From Burkholderia ubonensis subsp. mesacidophila (GTDB taxonomy: Bacteria > Pseudomonadota > Gammaproteobacteria > Burkholderiales > Burkholderiaceae): DNA of 64,000 nucleotides. This document shows, piece after piece, positions 57,008 to 64,000 of the stretch. The position numbers were made by a program, and so were the translations under genes. Position 1 is the first letter of the stretch; every line of letters starts with the position of its first letter. The notes beneath the pieces were generated by a model. It saw only the letters and a list, made by a program, of their open reading frames with translations, ran no database searches and had not been told where the DNA came from. Location: positions 1,488,001 through 1,552,000 of the forward strand of contig NZ_CP020737.1 in the NCBI RefSeq assembly GCF_002097715.1. Direction: 5' to 3'.

Positions 57008-58021
57008 TCAGATCGTCTCGGTTTCGCGCAGCGTCGACGGGCTGCTCAGCGCGTAGCGTGCGATGTCGTCCTTGCGCATGAAGGCCACGCCGGGATGCGA
57101 TCGGGCGTAACGCAGGAACGCGTCCCACGCGCGCACCATCTGCGGCGTGCCGCTGATCCGGTCGTGCGCGCTGATCGACATCAGCCTGCGCCGTTGCCCG
57201 GCTTCCGCGTAGAGCTGGTCGAAATCGAGCTTGATCTGTTCGAGAAACATCGACGGCGAATAATTGCGGCCCTCGATCAGCAGGATGTCGTTGTTGCGCA
57301 GCGTGTAAGGCACGACCATGAAATCGCGTCCGTTGACCGCCTCGATGAACGGCTCGTCGCGGCTGACGTCGTCGATGTGATAGACGTAGCCCAGTTCCTG
57401 CAGCAGCGACAGCGTATTCGGGCCGCGTCGCAGCCAGTTGCAGTTGTAGCCGATCGGCCGTTGGCCGGTCGCGGCTTCCACCATGTCGCGGGCGTCGAGC
57501 AGGAAGCGCCGCTCGTCGTCGCGGCTCATCGCGAATTGCGAGCGCCAGCTCGGTCCGTGCGCCGCTGCCTCGTGGCCGCGCGCGACGATCTCGCGCGCCA
57601 GTTCGGGCCGATGCCGGACCGCTTCGCCGATCATGTGCGACGTGACCTTGACGTCGTGCCGCTCCCACAGGTCGAGCAGGCGCGGGATGCCTTCGCGGTA
57701 GCCATACGCGAACCAGGTGCCCGACGCGAGATCGGCGGGCACGGACGGCGGGAACGCGACGGGCGGAAACGGGCTGTCCGCGCCCTTGGGCGGCTGGCCG
57801 CCCGCTTCGAACTGCATCGAGATCGAGATCACGAGGCGGATGCCGTCGGGCCAGAACGGTCCCGCGCCGTGCGGCGCGGCACGGGCGGCGCCGGCGGTCG
57901 CAGCGCCGGCCGGCGTGGCGGCCGCGCCGAGCGCGAGGCCGGCGGCCAGTCCGGCGCCGGCGCCCGCCTGGGCGAGAAATGTACGGCGCCCGGGGCGCGT
58001 GGAAGGGTCGATGGGCGTCAT
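57008..58021 (-). CDS. Tat-exported polysaccharide deacetylase-family protein (PuuE-like)
   Basis: 337 residues. The N-terminus carries a twin-arginine signal (RRTFLAQ then a long Ala/Gly hydrophobic stretch, cleavage near residue 40). The catalytic half resembles the allantoinase/PuuE branch of NodB deacetylases: ISISMQFEAGGQ in the place of that branch's Glu-Gly-Gly motif, MIGEAVRHRPELAREIVARG with GHEAAAHG following, and ISAHDRISGTPQM near the end. Export folded by Tat suggests a bound metal. GAGG upstream supports the start, 10 bases after the SnoaL-like gene. Substrate unknown. Confidence 0.82.
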   Translation of the reverse strand: MTPIDPSTRPGRRTFLAQAGAGAGLAAGLALGAAATPAGAATAGAARAAPHGAGPFWPDGIRLVISISMQFEAGGQPPKGADSPFPPVAFPPSVPADLASGTWFAYGYREGIPRLLDLWERHDVKVTSHMIGEAVRHRPELAREIVARGHEAAAHGPSWRSQFAMSRDDERRFLLDARDMVEAATGQRPIGYNCNWLRRGPNTLSLLQELGYVYHIDDVSRDEPFIEAVNGRDFMVVPYTLRNNDILLIEGRNYSPSMFLEQIKLDFDQLYAEAGQRRRLMSISAHDRISGTPQMVRAWDAFLRYARSHPGVAFMRKDDIARYALSSPSTLRETETI

Positions 58022-58031
58022 CGCGGCATCC

Positions 58032-58589
58032 TCAGTTGGCGAGGCCAAGCTGGCGCATCAGCGTCAGGTTGTCCTCGATGTGCCAGTTGTCGGCGATACG
58101 GCCGTCCGCGATCCGGTAGATGTCGGTCGCGATGAAGTCGACCGGCTGGCCGCGCCCGGCGGTGCCGTTGAAGGTCCCCGTGAAGTGCCCGCGGAAGCGC
58201 AGGTGAACGACGACGCGATCGCCGGCCACGATCATCTGCTCGATCTCGCAGCGCAGGTCCGGCACCGCCGCGCGCATCGTGCGGGAGGCGGCGAGCGGGC
58301 CCGGCAGCCCCTGGGCGCGTCCGGCGGGCAGCGTGCGGTCGGTGAAATTGGGCGCGAGCGCCGCGCGGGCGAGCGCCGCGTCGCCGGTGTCCCAGAACGT
58401 GCCGTAGCGGCGCGCGGCGAGGACCTGCGCCCGTGCCTGCGCGTCGGGCAGGCCGGCGGCGACCGTCAGGTCGCGCGGCGTGACGAGATCGTCGGCTTGC
58501 GCAGCCGTGGGCGGCAGCGCGGCCGCGACCAGCGCGGCGGCGAGCAGGCGGGTGGTCAGGCGGGCGGCCGGGCGGAAATGGGCGGACAT
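58032..58589 (-). CDS. Secreted SnoaL-like / ester-cyclase-family protein
   Basis: 185 residues with a Sec signal peptide (about 1-32, ending PTAAQA). The remaining part has the cone-shaped SnoaL-like fold signature: RYGTFWDTGDAALARAALAP, VVVHLRFRGHFTG and FIATDIYRIADGRIADNWHIEDN. The family includes polyketide cyclases and many small-molecule binders; no catalytic residues can be assigned with confidence. First gene of a minus-strand operon with the Tat deacetylase and the degenerate SDR. Confidence 0.82.
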   Translation of the reverse strand: MSAHFRPAARLTTRLLAAALVAAALPPTAAQADDLVTPRDLTVAAGLPDAQARAQVLAARRYGTFWDTGDAALARAALAPNFTDRTLPAGRAQGLPGPLAASRTMRAAVPDLRCEIEQMIVAGDRVVVHLRFRGHFTGTFNGTAGRGQPVDFIATDIYRIADGRIADNWHIEDNLTLMRQLGLAN

Positions 58590-58644
58590 CGGATTCTCCT
58601 GTTCGTGAAGAGGCGTCGGGTCAACGCGTGATATGCATGGTAGG

Positions 58645-58663
58645 TTTCCGTTTTGGATGGAAA
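58645..58663. promoter_or_regulatory. Possible LysR operator between divergent genes
   Basis: TTTCC (58645-58649) and GGAAA (58659-58663) form a 5-bp dyad with 9 bases between arms, in the region between the SnoaL-like gene and the LysR gene. LysR sites are commonly such interrupted dyads (T-N11-A). Weak evidence. Confidence 0.35.
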
Positions 58664-58726
58664 TACGGGCTGATCGCGAATGGATTATTCGAAAATTGGA
58701 AAGGCGAGTGCCGCGCGGGGGCCGTG

Positions 58727-59635
58727 GTGCTGATCGACGACCTGCCGGCGCTCGAAACCTTCGCGCGCATCGTGTCGGCGGGCAGCCTGTCGGCTGCCGC
58801 GCGGGAACTCGACCTGTCGCTGTCGGTGGTCAGCAAGCGGCTCGCGCACCTCGAGTCGCGGCTCGGCGTGCGACTGCTGCACCGGACGACGCGGCAGCAG
58901 ACGCTGACCGACGAAGGCGCGCAGTTCCATGTGCAGGTGCTGCGCATCCTGGCCGAAATCGACCAGGCCGAAGCGCTGATGCGGGATCGGCGCGGCACGG
59001 TGAGCGGCCTGCTGCGCGTGACGGCGCCGGGCGAGCTCGGCCGCCTGCGGCTTGCGCCGCTCGTCGCCGAATTTCAACGGCAGCATCCGCAGGTGACGGT
59101 GCAGCTGATGCTGACCGATTCGGTCATCGACCTGCTCGCGCATGAGATCGACGTCGCCGTGCGGATCGGCAGCCTGGCTGATTCGTCGATGATCGCGCGC
59201 GAGCTCGCGCCGAACCGCCGCGTGCTGTGCGCAGCGCCTGCGTACATTGCCGAGCACGGTGAGCCGGCGCATCCGGGCGAACTGTGCCGGCATCGCTGCA
59301 TCGTGATGGGCGAGCAGGCGCGCGCCGAGTGGCGGTTCAATGGCGACGGCGGCGCGGTCGGGGTCGAGGTGACGGCGGCGCTGCTGACGAACGACGGCGG
59401 CGCGGCGCGCACGCTGGCACTGGCGGGGGCCGGCATCGCGCTGAAGTCGATCTGGGACGTCGGTCCCGATCTCGAGGCGGGCCGGCTCGTCCGGATACTG
59501 CCTGCGTACGCGGCGCCGGCCGCGCCGTTGCACGCCGTGTATCCGGGCGGGCGGCATCTTGCGTTGCGCGTGCGCGCGTTCGTCGATTTCGTGCGGGAGC
59601 GGTTACAGGCCGAGTGGTGCTGGGGCGAAGGCTGA
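58727..59635 (+). CDS. LysR-family transcriptional regulator
   Basis: 302 residues from a GTG start: winged helix at about 3-62 (ALETFARIVSAGSLSAAARE, LAHLESRLGVRLLHRTTRQQ), then the effector-binding domain from about residue 88 (SGLLRVTAPGELGRLRLAPL, EIDVAVRIGSLADSSM). The GTG is chosen because it gives normal LysR length; the frame stays open upstream to 58628 but that stretch does not look like LysR. It is divergent from the SnoaL/deacetylase/SDR operon and probably controls it. Confidence 0.87.
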   Translation: MLIDDLPALETFARIVSAGSLSAAARELDLSLSVVSKRLAHLESRLGVRLLHRTTRQQTLTDEGAQFHVQVLRILAEIDQAEALMRDRRGTVSGLLRVTAPGELGRLRLAPLVAEFQRQHPQVTVQLMLTDSVIDLLAHEIDVAVRIGSLADSSMIARELAPNRRVLCAAPAYIAEHGEPAHPGELCRHRCIVMGEQARAEWRFNGDGGAVGVEVTAALLTNDGGAARTLALAGAGIALKSIWDVGPDLEAGRLVRILPAYAAPAAPLHAVYPGGRHLALRVRAFVDFVRERLQAEWCWGEG

Positions 59636-59795
59636 TGCGTTGTCCGGGCGCACGTGACTCACGTCCACGCGCGCCGCGCAGCCCCCCGGCACGGCGTCGG
59701 GACGGCCCCGTGAGCGGAAGCGGTTTACAATCGATCGCATCGTGCGGCGCGCGGTTTGCGCCGCCGCGCAGCGCCCGTTCGACAGGATGCCAACG

Positions 59796-60701
59796 ATGCC
59801 AACGATCTCAGCGAACCCTCTGGTACCGCGCCAGCGGCGCGTGCAGTGCGCGAGTGCTGCCGGCCTTCACCACGTCGCATATACCGAATGGGGCGATCCC
59901 GCCAATCCGCGCGTGCTGGTGTGCGTGCACGGGCTGACCCGCTCGGGACGCGATTTCGACCGGCTCGCCGCGGCGCTTGCCGATACGTATCGCGTCGTGT
60001 GCCCGGATATCGTCGGGCGCGGCCGCTCCGACTGGCTCGCGGATCCACGTCTCTATGCGATTCCGCAATACGTGGCCGACATGGTCACGCTGATCGCGCG
60101 CCTCGACGTCGAATCGGTCGACTGGTTCGGCACGTCGATGGGCGGCCTGATTGGTCTCGCGCTCGCGGGGCTGCCGGGCTCGCCGGTGCGGCGGATGATC
60201 GTCAACGACGTCGGCCCGCGGATCGAGCCGGATTCGCTCGCGCGCATCGGCGAATACCTCGGCGTGCAGCCGCGCTTCGCGACCGAGCAGGAAGGCATCG
60301 ATTACCTGACGTCGCTGTCGCTGCCGTTCGGTGCGCTCACCGGCGACGACTGGCGCGAGATCAACGCGCCGCTGCTGCGCGAGCTGCCCGAAGGCGGCTG
60401 GACGATCCGCTACGATCCGCGGATCGCCGAGCCGTTCAAGGCGACGACGCCCGAGCTGGCCGCGCTCGGCGAGGCTGCGCTGTGGCGCGCGATCGAAACG
60501 ACGGACGCGACGCTGCTCGTCGTGCGCGGCGCGGCGTCCGACCTGCTGTCGCGGGAGACGGTCACCGAAATGACGCGGCGCGGGCGCAATGTGTCGCAGG
60601 CGGAAATCGCCGGCGTCGGCCACGCGCCGACGTTCATGAGCGCGGATCAGATCGCGCTCGCGCGCGGGTTTTTCCTCGGAGACGGCGCATCCGCGTCATA
60701 A
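59796..60701 (+). CDS. Alpha/beta-hydrolase
   Basis: 301 residues. The oxyanion loop is VCVHGLTRSGRDFDRL near residue 45; the nucleophile elbow GTSMGG (Ser) lies near residue 113; the C-terminal GVGHAPTF supplies the His. It is a cytoplasmic hydrolase with no signal peptide; the substrate is undefined. Two starts nine bases apart are possible (59787 and 59796) because of the tandem CCAACGATG/CCAACGATC; the later ATG has AGGA at a suitable distance. 66 bases separate it from the RidA-like gene. Confidence 0.85.
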   Translation: MPTISANPLVPRQRRVQCASAAGLHHVAYTEWGDPANPRVLVCVHGLTRSGRDFDRLAAALADTYRVVCPDIVGRGRSDWLADPRLYAIPQYVADMVTLIARLDVESVDWFGTSMGGLIGLALAGLPGSPVRRMIVNDVGPRIEPDSLARIGEYLGVQPRFATEQEGIDYLTSLSLPFGALTGDDWREINAPLLRELPEGGWTIRYDPRIAEPFKATTPELAALGEAALWRAIETTDATLLVVRGAASDLLSRETVTEMTRRGRNVSQAEIAGVGHAPTFMSADQIALARGFFLGDGASAS

Positions 60702-60767
60702 TATGCGGTTAGGCGGCGCGGGCCGCGCCGCCGAGCGATTCATCCATTCATTCAAGCGGAACATTCC

Positions 60768-61121
60768 ATGGCAGTTACTCGTCACCACGTCGGCGCCCGT
60801 CTTTCCGAAATCGCGATCCACAACGGCACCGTGTACCTCGCCGGCCAGATCGCCGAAGACACGACCCAGGACATCAAGGGCCAGACGCGCGAAGTGCTCG
60901 GCCACATCGATCGCCTGCTCGCGGAGGCGAACAGCGACAAGGCGCACCTGCTGTCGGTGCAGATCTATATTTCCGATCTGGCGAACTTCGCGGGCATGAA
61001 CGAAGAATGGGACGCATGGGTCGCACCGGGCAACACGCCGCCGCGCGCCACCGTCGAGGCGAAGCTCGCGGATCCCGCGCTGCTCGTCGAAATCGTCGTC
61101 GTCGCCGCGCAACGGAGCTGA
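60768..61121 (+). CDS. RidA/YjgF-family protein
   Basis: 117 residues of the RidA superfamily, trimeric enamine/imine deaminases. TVYLAGQIAEDTTQDIKGQT, LSVQIYISDLANFAGMNEEW and the closing PPRATVEAKLADPALLVEIV match the family. The conserved Arg in PRAT is present. Glu in place of the usual C-terminal catalytic Glu region reads VEIVVVAA, as in several RidA subgroups, so enzymatic activity is likely but not certain. It lies 40 bases upstream of relA. Confidence 0.87.
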   Translation: MAVTRHHVGARLSEIAIHNGTVYLAGQIAEDTTQDIKGQTREVLGHIDRLLAEANSDKAHLLSVQIYISDLANFAGMNEEWDAWVAPGNTPPRATVEAKLADPALLVEIVVVAAQRS

Positions 61122-61161
61122 ACCGAGCGTCGCACCTGACGACCGTGCTTCACCGGGCTGC

Positions 61162-63402
61162 ATGATGACTGCCGATACCGTTTCCGCTTCCTCCACCGCG
61201 TCGCCGTCGTTCGACGACGTGCTCGCGTTCGTGCGCGAGCATGCGGGCGACGCGCGCCTGTCGTCGGGCGAACTGCTCGCCGACCACGCGGCCGGCACCG
61301 CGTCGATCATGCGCACGCTGAATGTCGATCCGCCCGCGGTGCAGGCGGCGGCGCTGTTTGCGCTGACGCCGCACCTGAACGATCCCGAGCGCGAGCTTGC
61401 CGCGCGGTTCGGCGACGAAGTCGCGCGCCTGGTGTCCGACGTGCGCAAGCTGCTGCGGCTGGGCACGGTCAGCCTGCGCGTCGCGCAGAACGCGGCGCCG
61501 GAAGCCGGGCGCGACGCCGCGGCCGAGCGCCGCGCGCAGATCGAGGCGCTGCGCAAGATGCTGCTCGCGTTTGCGCAGGACATCCGCGTGGTGCTGATCC
61601 GGCTCGCGTCGCGGCTGCAGTCGCTGCGCTACTACGCGGCGGCGAAGGTCGCGCCGCCGCCGGACGTCGCGCGCGAAACGCTCGAGATCTATGCGCCGCT
61701 CGCGAACCGCCTCGGCATCTGGCAACTGAAATGGGAGCTGGAGGACCTGGCGTTCCGCTTCGAGGATCCGGTCACGTACAAGCGGATCGCGAAGCTGCTC
61801 GACGAGAAGCGCGTCGAGCGCGAGGCGTATGTCTCGGAGGCGATCGAGAGCCTGCAGCGCGAGCTGGCGGCCGCGCACATCCAGGCGGAGGTGAGCGGCC
61901 GGCCGAAGCACATCTACAGCATCTGGCGCAAGATGCGCGGCAAGGAGCTCGACTTCTCCGAGCTGTACGACGTGCGCGCATTCCGCGTGATCGTGCCGGA
62001 CATCAAGGATTGCTACACGGTGCTCGGCATCGTGCATCACCTGTGGCAGCCGGTGCCGAAGGAGTTCGACGACTACATCTCGCGTCCGAAGCCGAACGGC
62101 TACAAGTCGCTGCACACGGTCGTGATCGGCGATGACGGACGCGCGTTCGAAGTGCAGATCCGCACGCACGAGATGCACAACTTCGCGGAATACGGCGTCG
62201 CCGCGCACTGGCGCTACAAGGAGGCCGGCGCGCGCGGCTATGGCGGCCAGTTCTCCGCGAGCGACAAATACGACGAGAAGATCGCCTGGCTGCGCCAACT
62301 GCTCGCGTGGAAGGACGACGTCGAGGACGGCGGGGGCGCGGCCGGCGGCAAGGCATGGGCGCAGCTGCGCGAGACGACGCTCGACGACGACCACATCTAC
62401 GTGCTGACGCCTCAGGCGCGCGTGATCGCGCTGCCGCAGGGCGCGACGCCGGTGGATTTCGCGTATCACCTGCACAGCGAACTGGGCCACCGCTGCCGCG
62501 GCGCGCGCGTCGACGGCGCGATGGTGCCGCTCAACACGCCGCTCGCGAACGGCCAGACGGTCGAGATCGTCGCGGTGAAGGAGGGCGGGCCGTCGCGCGA
62601 CTGGCTGAATTCGCAGCTCGGCTACATGAAGAGCCCGCGCGCGCGGCAGAAGGTGCGCGCGTGGTTCAACGCGATCGAGCACGAAGAGAACATCGCGCAC
62701 GGCCGCGCGCTCGTCGAAAAGACGCTGCAGCGCGAAGGCAGGACGTCGGTCAATCTCGACAACCTGGCGGCGAAGCTCGGCTTCAAGACGCCCGAAGAGC
62801 TGTTCTCGGTGGTCGGCAAGGAAGAGTTCAGCCTGCGCAACGTCGAGCACGCGCTGTCCGATGCGCCGCCGCCCGAACCCGCGCCCGAGGCGCCCGCCGA
62901 TTTCGAGAAGCGCAGCAGCGGCGCGAGCGTCGCGCACGGCGCGTCGACCGGCGTGCTGGTGGTCGGCGTCGATGCGCTGCTGACGCAGCTCGCACGCTGC
63001 TGCCGGCCCGCGCCGCCCGATCCGATCAGCGGCTTCGTCACGCGCGGCAAGGGGATGTCGATCCATCGCAGCGATTGCGCGACGTTCCGCCGGATGGCGG
63101 AGCGCGCGCCCGAGCGCGTGCTGCAGACCACCTGGTCCGCCGATGTGCTGGGCGGCCGCGGCGCGTCGGTCTATCCGGTCGACCTGATGATCGAGGCGAC
63201 CGACCGGCAGGGGCTGCTGCGCGATATTTCGGAAGTCTTCGCGCGCGAGAAGCTCAACGTCGTCGGCGTGAAGACGCAGAGCCGCCGCAATGCGGCATTC
63301 ATGCAGTTCACGGTGGAGATCTCGAATTCGGCGCAGGTGCAGCGCGCCTGCACGCTGCTCGGCGAGGTGCAGGGCGTCGTCCGGGCCGGCCGGAAGGCGT
63401 GA
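61162..63402 (+). CDS. relA: (p)ppGpp synthetase RelA
   Basis: 746 residues in RSH order: a degenerate HD domain (about 25-200), a synthetase domain (about 220-360; GRPKHIYSIWRKM, YDVRAFRVIVPDI, EFDDYISRPKPNGYKSLHTV), TGS (about 400-460; VLTPQARVIALPQGATPVDF), a helical and Cys-containing region (LARCCRPAPPDPISGFVTRG) and a C-terminal ACT domain. The HDxxED metal site is absent, replaced around AALFALTPHL. The EFDD motif is the RelA-type acidic version. It is therefore a synthetase-only stringent-response enzyme; a separate SpoT should exist elsewhere. Confidence 0.94.
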   Translation: MMTADTVSASSTASPSFDDVLAFVREHAGDARLSSGELLADHAAGTASIMRTLNVDPPAVQAAALFALTPHLNDPERELAARFGDEVARLVSDVRKLLRLGTVSLRVAQNAAPEAGRDAAAERRAQIEALRKMLLAFAQDIRVVLIRLASRLQSLRYYAAAKVAPPPDVARETLEIYAPLANRLGIWQLKWELEDLAFRFEDPVTYKRIAKLLDEKRVEREAYVSEAIESLQRELAAAHIQAEVSGRPKHIYSIWRKMRGKELDFSELYDVRAFRVIVPDIKDCYTVLGIVHHLWQPVPKEFDDYISRPKPNGYKSLHTVVIGDDGRAFEVQIRTHEMHNFAEYGVAAHWRYKEAGARGYGGQFSASDKYDEKIAWLRQLLAWKDDVEDGGGAAGGKAWAQLRETTLDDDHIYVLTPQARVIALPQGATPVDFAYHLHSELGHRCRGARVDGAMVPLNTPLANGQTVEIVAVKEGGPSRDWLNSQLGYMKSPRARQKVRAWFNAIEHEENIAHGRALVEKTLQREGRTSVNLDNLAAKLGFKTPEELFSVVGKEEFSLRNVEHALSDAPPPEPAPEAPADFEKRSSGASVAHGASTGVLVVGVDALLTQLARCCRPAPPDPISGFVTRGKGMSIHRSDCATFRRMAERAPERVLQTTWSADVLGGRGASVYPVDLMIEATDRQGLLRDISEVFAREKLNVVGVKTQSRRNAAFMQFTVEISNSAQVQRACTLLGEVQGVVRAGRKA

Positions 63403-63490
63403 CGCCAGGGGCCGGATCGACATTATTTTGCTGCGACTGCATAAAACACTTGCCAAGTGAATTACAGCTCCATATAATTTCAGCTTCTTC

Positions 63491-63567
63491 AGGCTCGTAG
63501 CTCAGCTGGTTAGAGCACCACCTTGACATGGTGGGGGTCGTTGGTTCGAGTCCAATCGAGCCTACCA
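63491..63567 (+). tRNA. tRNA-Val (anticodon GAC)
   Basis: A 77-base cloverleaf with encoded CCA. The acceptor AGGCTCG pairs with CGAGCCT (63557-63563), followed by ACCA. The D arm is GCTC/GAGC, the anticodon stem CCACC/GGTGG, and the anticodon GAC lies at 63525-63527 in the loop TTGACAT. The T loop is TTCGAGT. It reads GUC and GUU valine codons. Confidence 0.97.
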
Positions 63568-63638
63568 ACGAACAGGAGCATCCGGTTTCCGGGTGTTCGA
63601 AGCAGTAAAAACTCAACGCGTATAAGGCGAATACGGTT

Positions 63639-63683
63639 ATGGCACCGCGAACGTTGACCGAAACCACTTCGGAGCGACGCTAG
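63639..63683 (+). CDS. Candidate Thr-rich leader peptide of thrS
   Basis: A 14-codon frame, MAPRTLTETTSERR, contains four Thr codons in six positions and ends in TAG 41 bases before a strong terminator hairpin that precedes thrS. That is the layout of a ribosome-mediated transcription attenuator sensing charged tRNA-Thr. An AAGG 11 bases upstream is a weak ribosome-binding site. The leader reading is inference; the frame is short enough to arise by chance. Confidence 0.4.
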   Translation: MAPRTLTETTSERR

Positions 63684-63724
63684 TCGAGGAACGTTTTCGC
63701 CCTTGCGGTTTGAGTGAAGTATCG

Positions 63725-63760
63725 AATGCGGCCCCTCGAAAGCGGGGCCGCATTTTTTTT
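63725..63760 (+). terminator. Strong terminator ahead of thrS, possible attenuator
   Basis: An 11-bp stem (63725-63735 with 63744-63754, arm AATGCGGCCCC), an 8-base loop and eight T residues, 75 bases before the thrS start. It may simply end the tRNA-Val transcript. TCGAGG (63684-63689), right after the leader-peptide stop, is complementary to CCTCGA (63734-63739) in the hairpin, so an alternative fold that opens the terminator is possible. Confidence 0.85.
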
Positions 63761-63834
63761 GTCGCGAATATTTCGCGCGTGACTTTCATCGCGTGCTTGG
63801 TCTGCCGCCCACTGGCGGCATCACGGAGATTGCT

Positions 63835-64000
63835 ATGGTTTCGATACGCTTGCCTGACGGCTCAGTTCGACAATACGAGCATCCGGTGACGGTCGCCGAA
63901 GTGGCGGCCTCGATTGGTCCCGGTCTCGCAAAGGCTGCGCTCGGCGGCAAGCTCGACGGCGAACTCGTGGATACGTCCGCGGTGATCGACCGCGACGCGT
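63835..64000 (+). CDS. thrS: Threonyl-tRNA synthetase, N-terminal part (runs off the window)
   Basis: The visible 55 codons begin [20 protein letters not shown] and continue [20 protein letters not shown], the TGS domain that opens ThrS. GGAGA 6 bases upstream supports the ATG. A 7-bp hairpin (TGCCGCC/GGCGGCA, 63803-63820) sits just before the ribosome-binding site and could hinder or tune translation. ThrS charges tRNA-Thr (EC 6.1.1.3). The catalytic part lies beyond the window. Confidence 0.9.
   Translation, partial: MVSIRLPDGSVRQYEHPVTVAEVAASIGPGLAKAALGGKLDGELVDTSAVIDRDA

Noticed and set aside
63491..63638. The tRNA-Val 3' end as an attachment site for an integrated island
   Set aside because: No integrase gene and no repeated copy of the tRNA 3' end were found downstream; thrS follows directly.

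Overview
The window looks like a core-chromosome segment of a Burkholderia-type beta-proteobacterium, most likely of the Burkholderia cepacia complex. The reasons are the very high G+C content judged by eye, codons ending almost always in G or C, the set of housekeeping genes (valS, galU, uvrD, aroC, relA, thrS, tRNA-Val) and the family-level content. This assignment is inference from gene content; no database search was possible. I saw no transposase, integrase, CRISPR array, rRNA or plasmid origin. Nearly all the DNA is coding, in short operons joined by 4-bp ATGA overlaps.

Layout. 1-4.1 kb: a hotdog thioesterase and a branched-chain amino-acid-type ABC cassette (livH-livM-livG-livF), followed by a stand-alone SDR. 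5.1-17.1 kb: a complete-looking myo-inositol locus. On the minus strand a sugar-type ABC transporter (binding protein, permease, ATPase) runs into iolC-iolD-iolE-iolB. On the plus strand lie an RpiR-type regulator, inositol 2-dehydrogenase and a second Gfo/Idh/MocA dehydrogenase. The divergent promoter region carries a GGAA-N6-TTCC palindrome. 17.2-23.4 kb: tusA, an unknown protein, then a signalling module made of an OmpR-type regulator, a LysM/FecR periplasmic protein, a CHASE2 histidine kinase and a lipoprotein. 23.5-31.9 kb: galU, valS, a compositionally different type VI secretion effector/immunity pair (Tae4/Tai4-like), uvrD and an MTA/SAH nucleosidase. 31.9-41.6 kb: an Fsr-like MFS exporter, a chemoreceptor, and a four-gene FUSC/HlyD/DUF1656/outer-membrane-factor efflux operon divergent from a LysR regulator. 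41.6-50.8 kb: mixed housekeeping and membrane genes ending in aroC. 50.9-56.2 kb: ETF-ubiquinone oxidoreductase, an SDR, an acyl-CoA thioesterase, a PAS-LuxR regulator and a 3-oxoacid CoA-transferase, a fatty/keto-acid catabolic flavour. 56.2-59.6 kb: a small operon (SnoaL-like protein, Tat-exported deacetylase, degenerate SDR) divergent from a LysR regulator. 59.8-64 kb: an alpha/beta hydrolase, a RidA-like protein, relA, tRNA-Val, and a Thr-rich leader peptide plus terminator ahead of thrS, which runs off the end.

How the parts work together. The inositol locus encodes uptake and six chemical steps of inositol breakdown under one repressor; the aldolase step may be supplied by the C-terminal half of the fused IolC, while iolA is not in the window. 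The points most worth following up are the orphan Tae4/Tai4 pair inserted between valS and uvrD, the possible attenuator in front of thrS, the candidate RpiR operator, the Walker A lysine-to-arginine change in the LivF-like ATPase, and the CHASE2/FecR-LysM sensory module.
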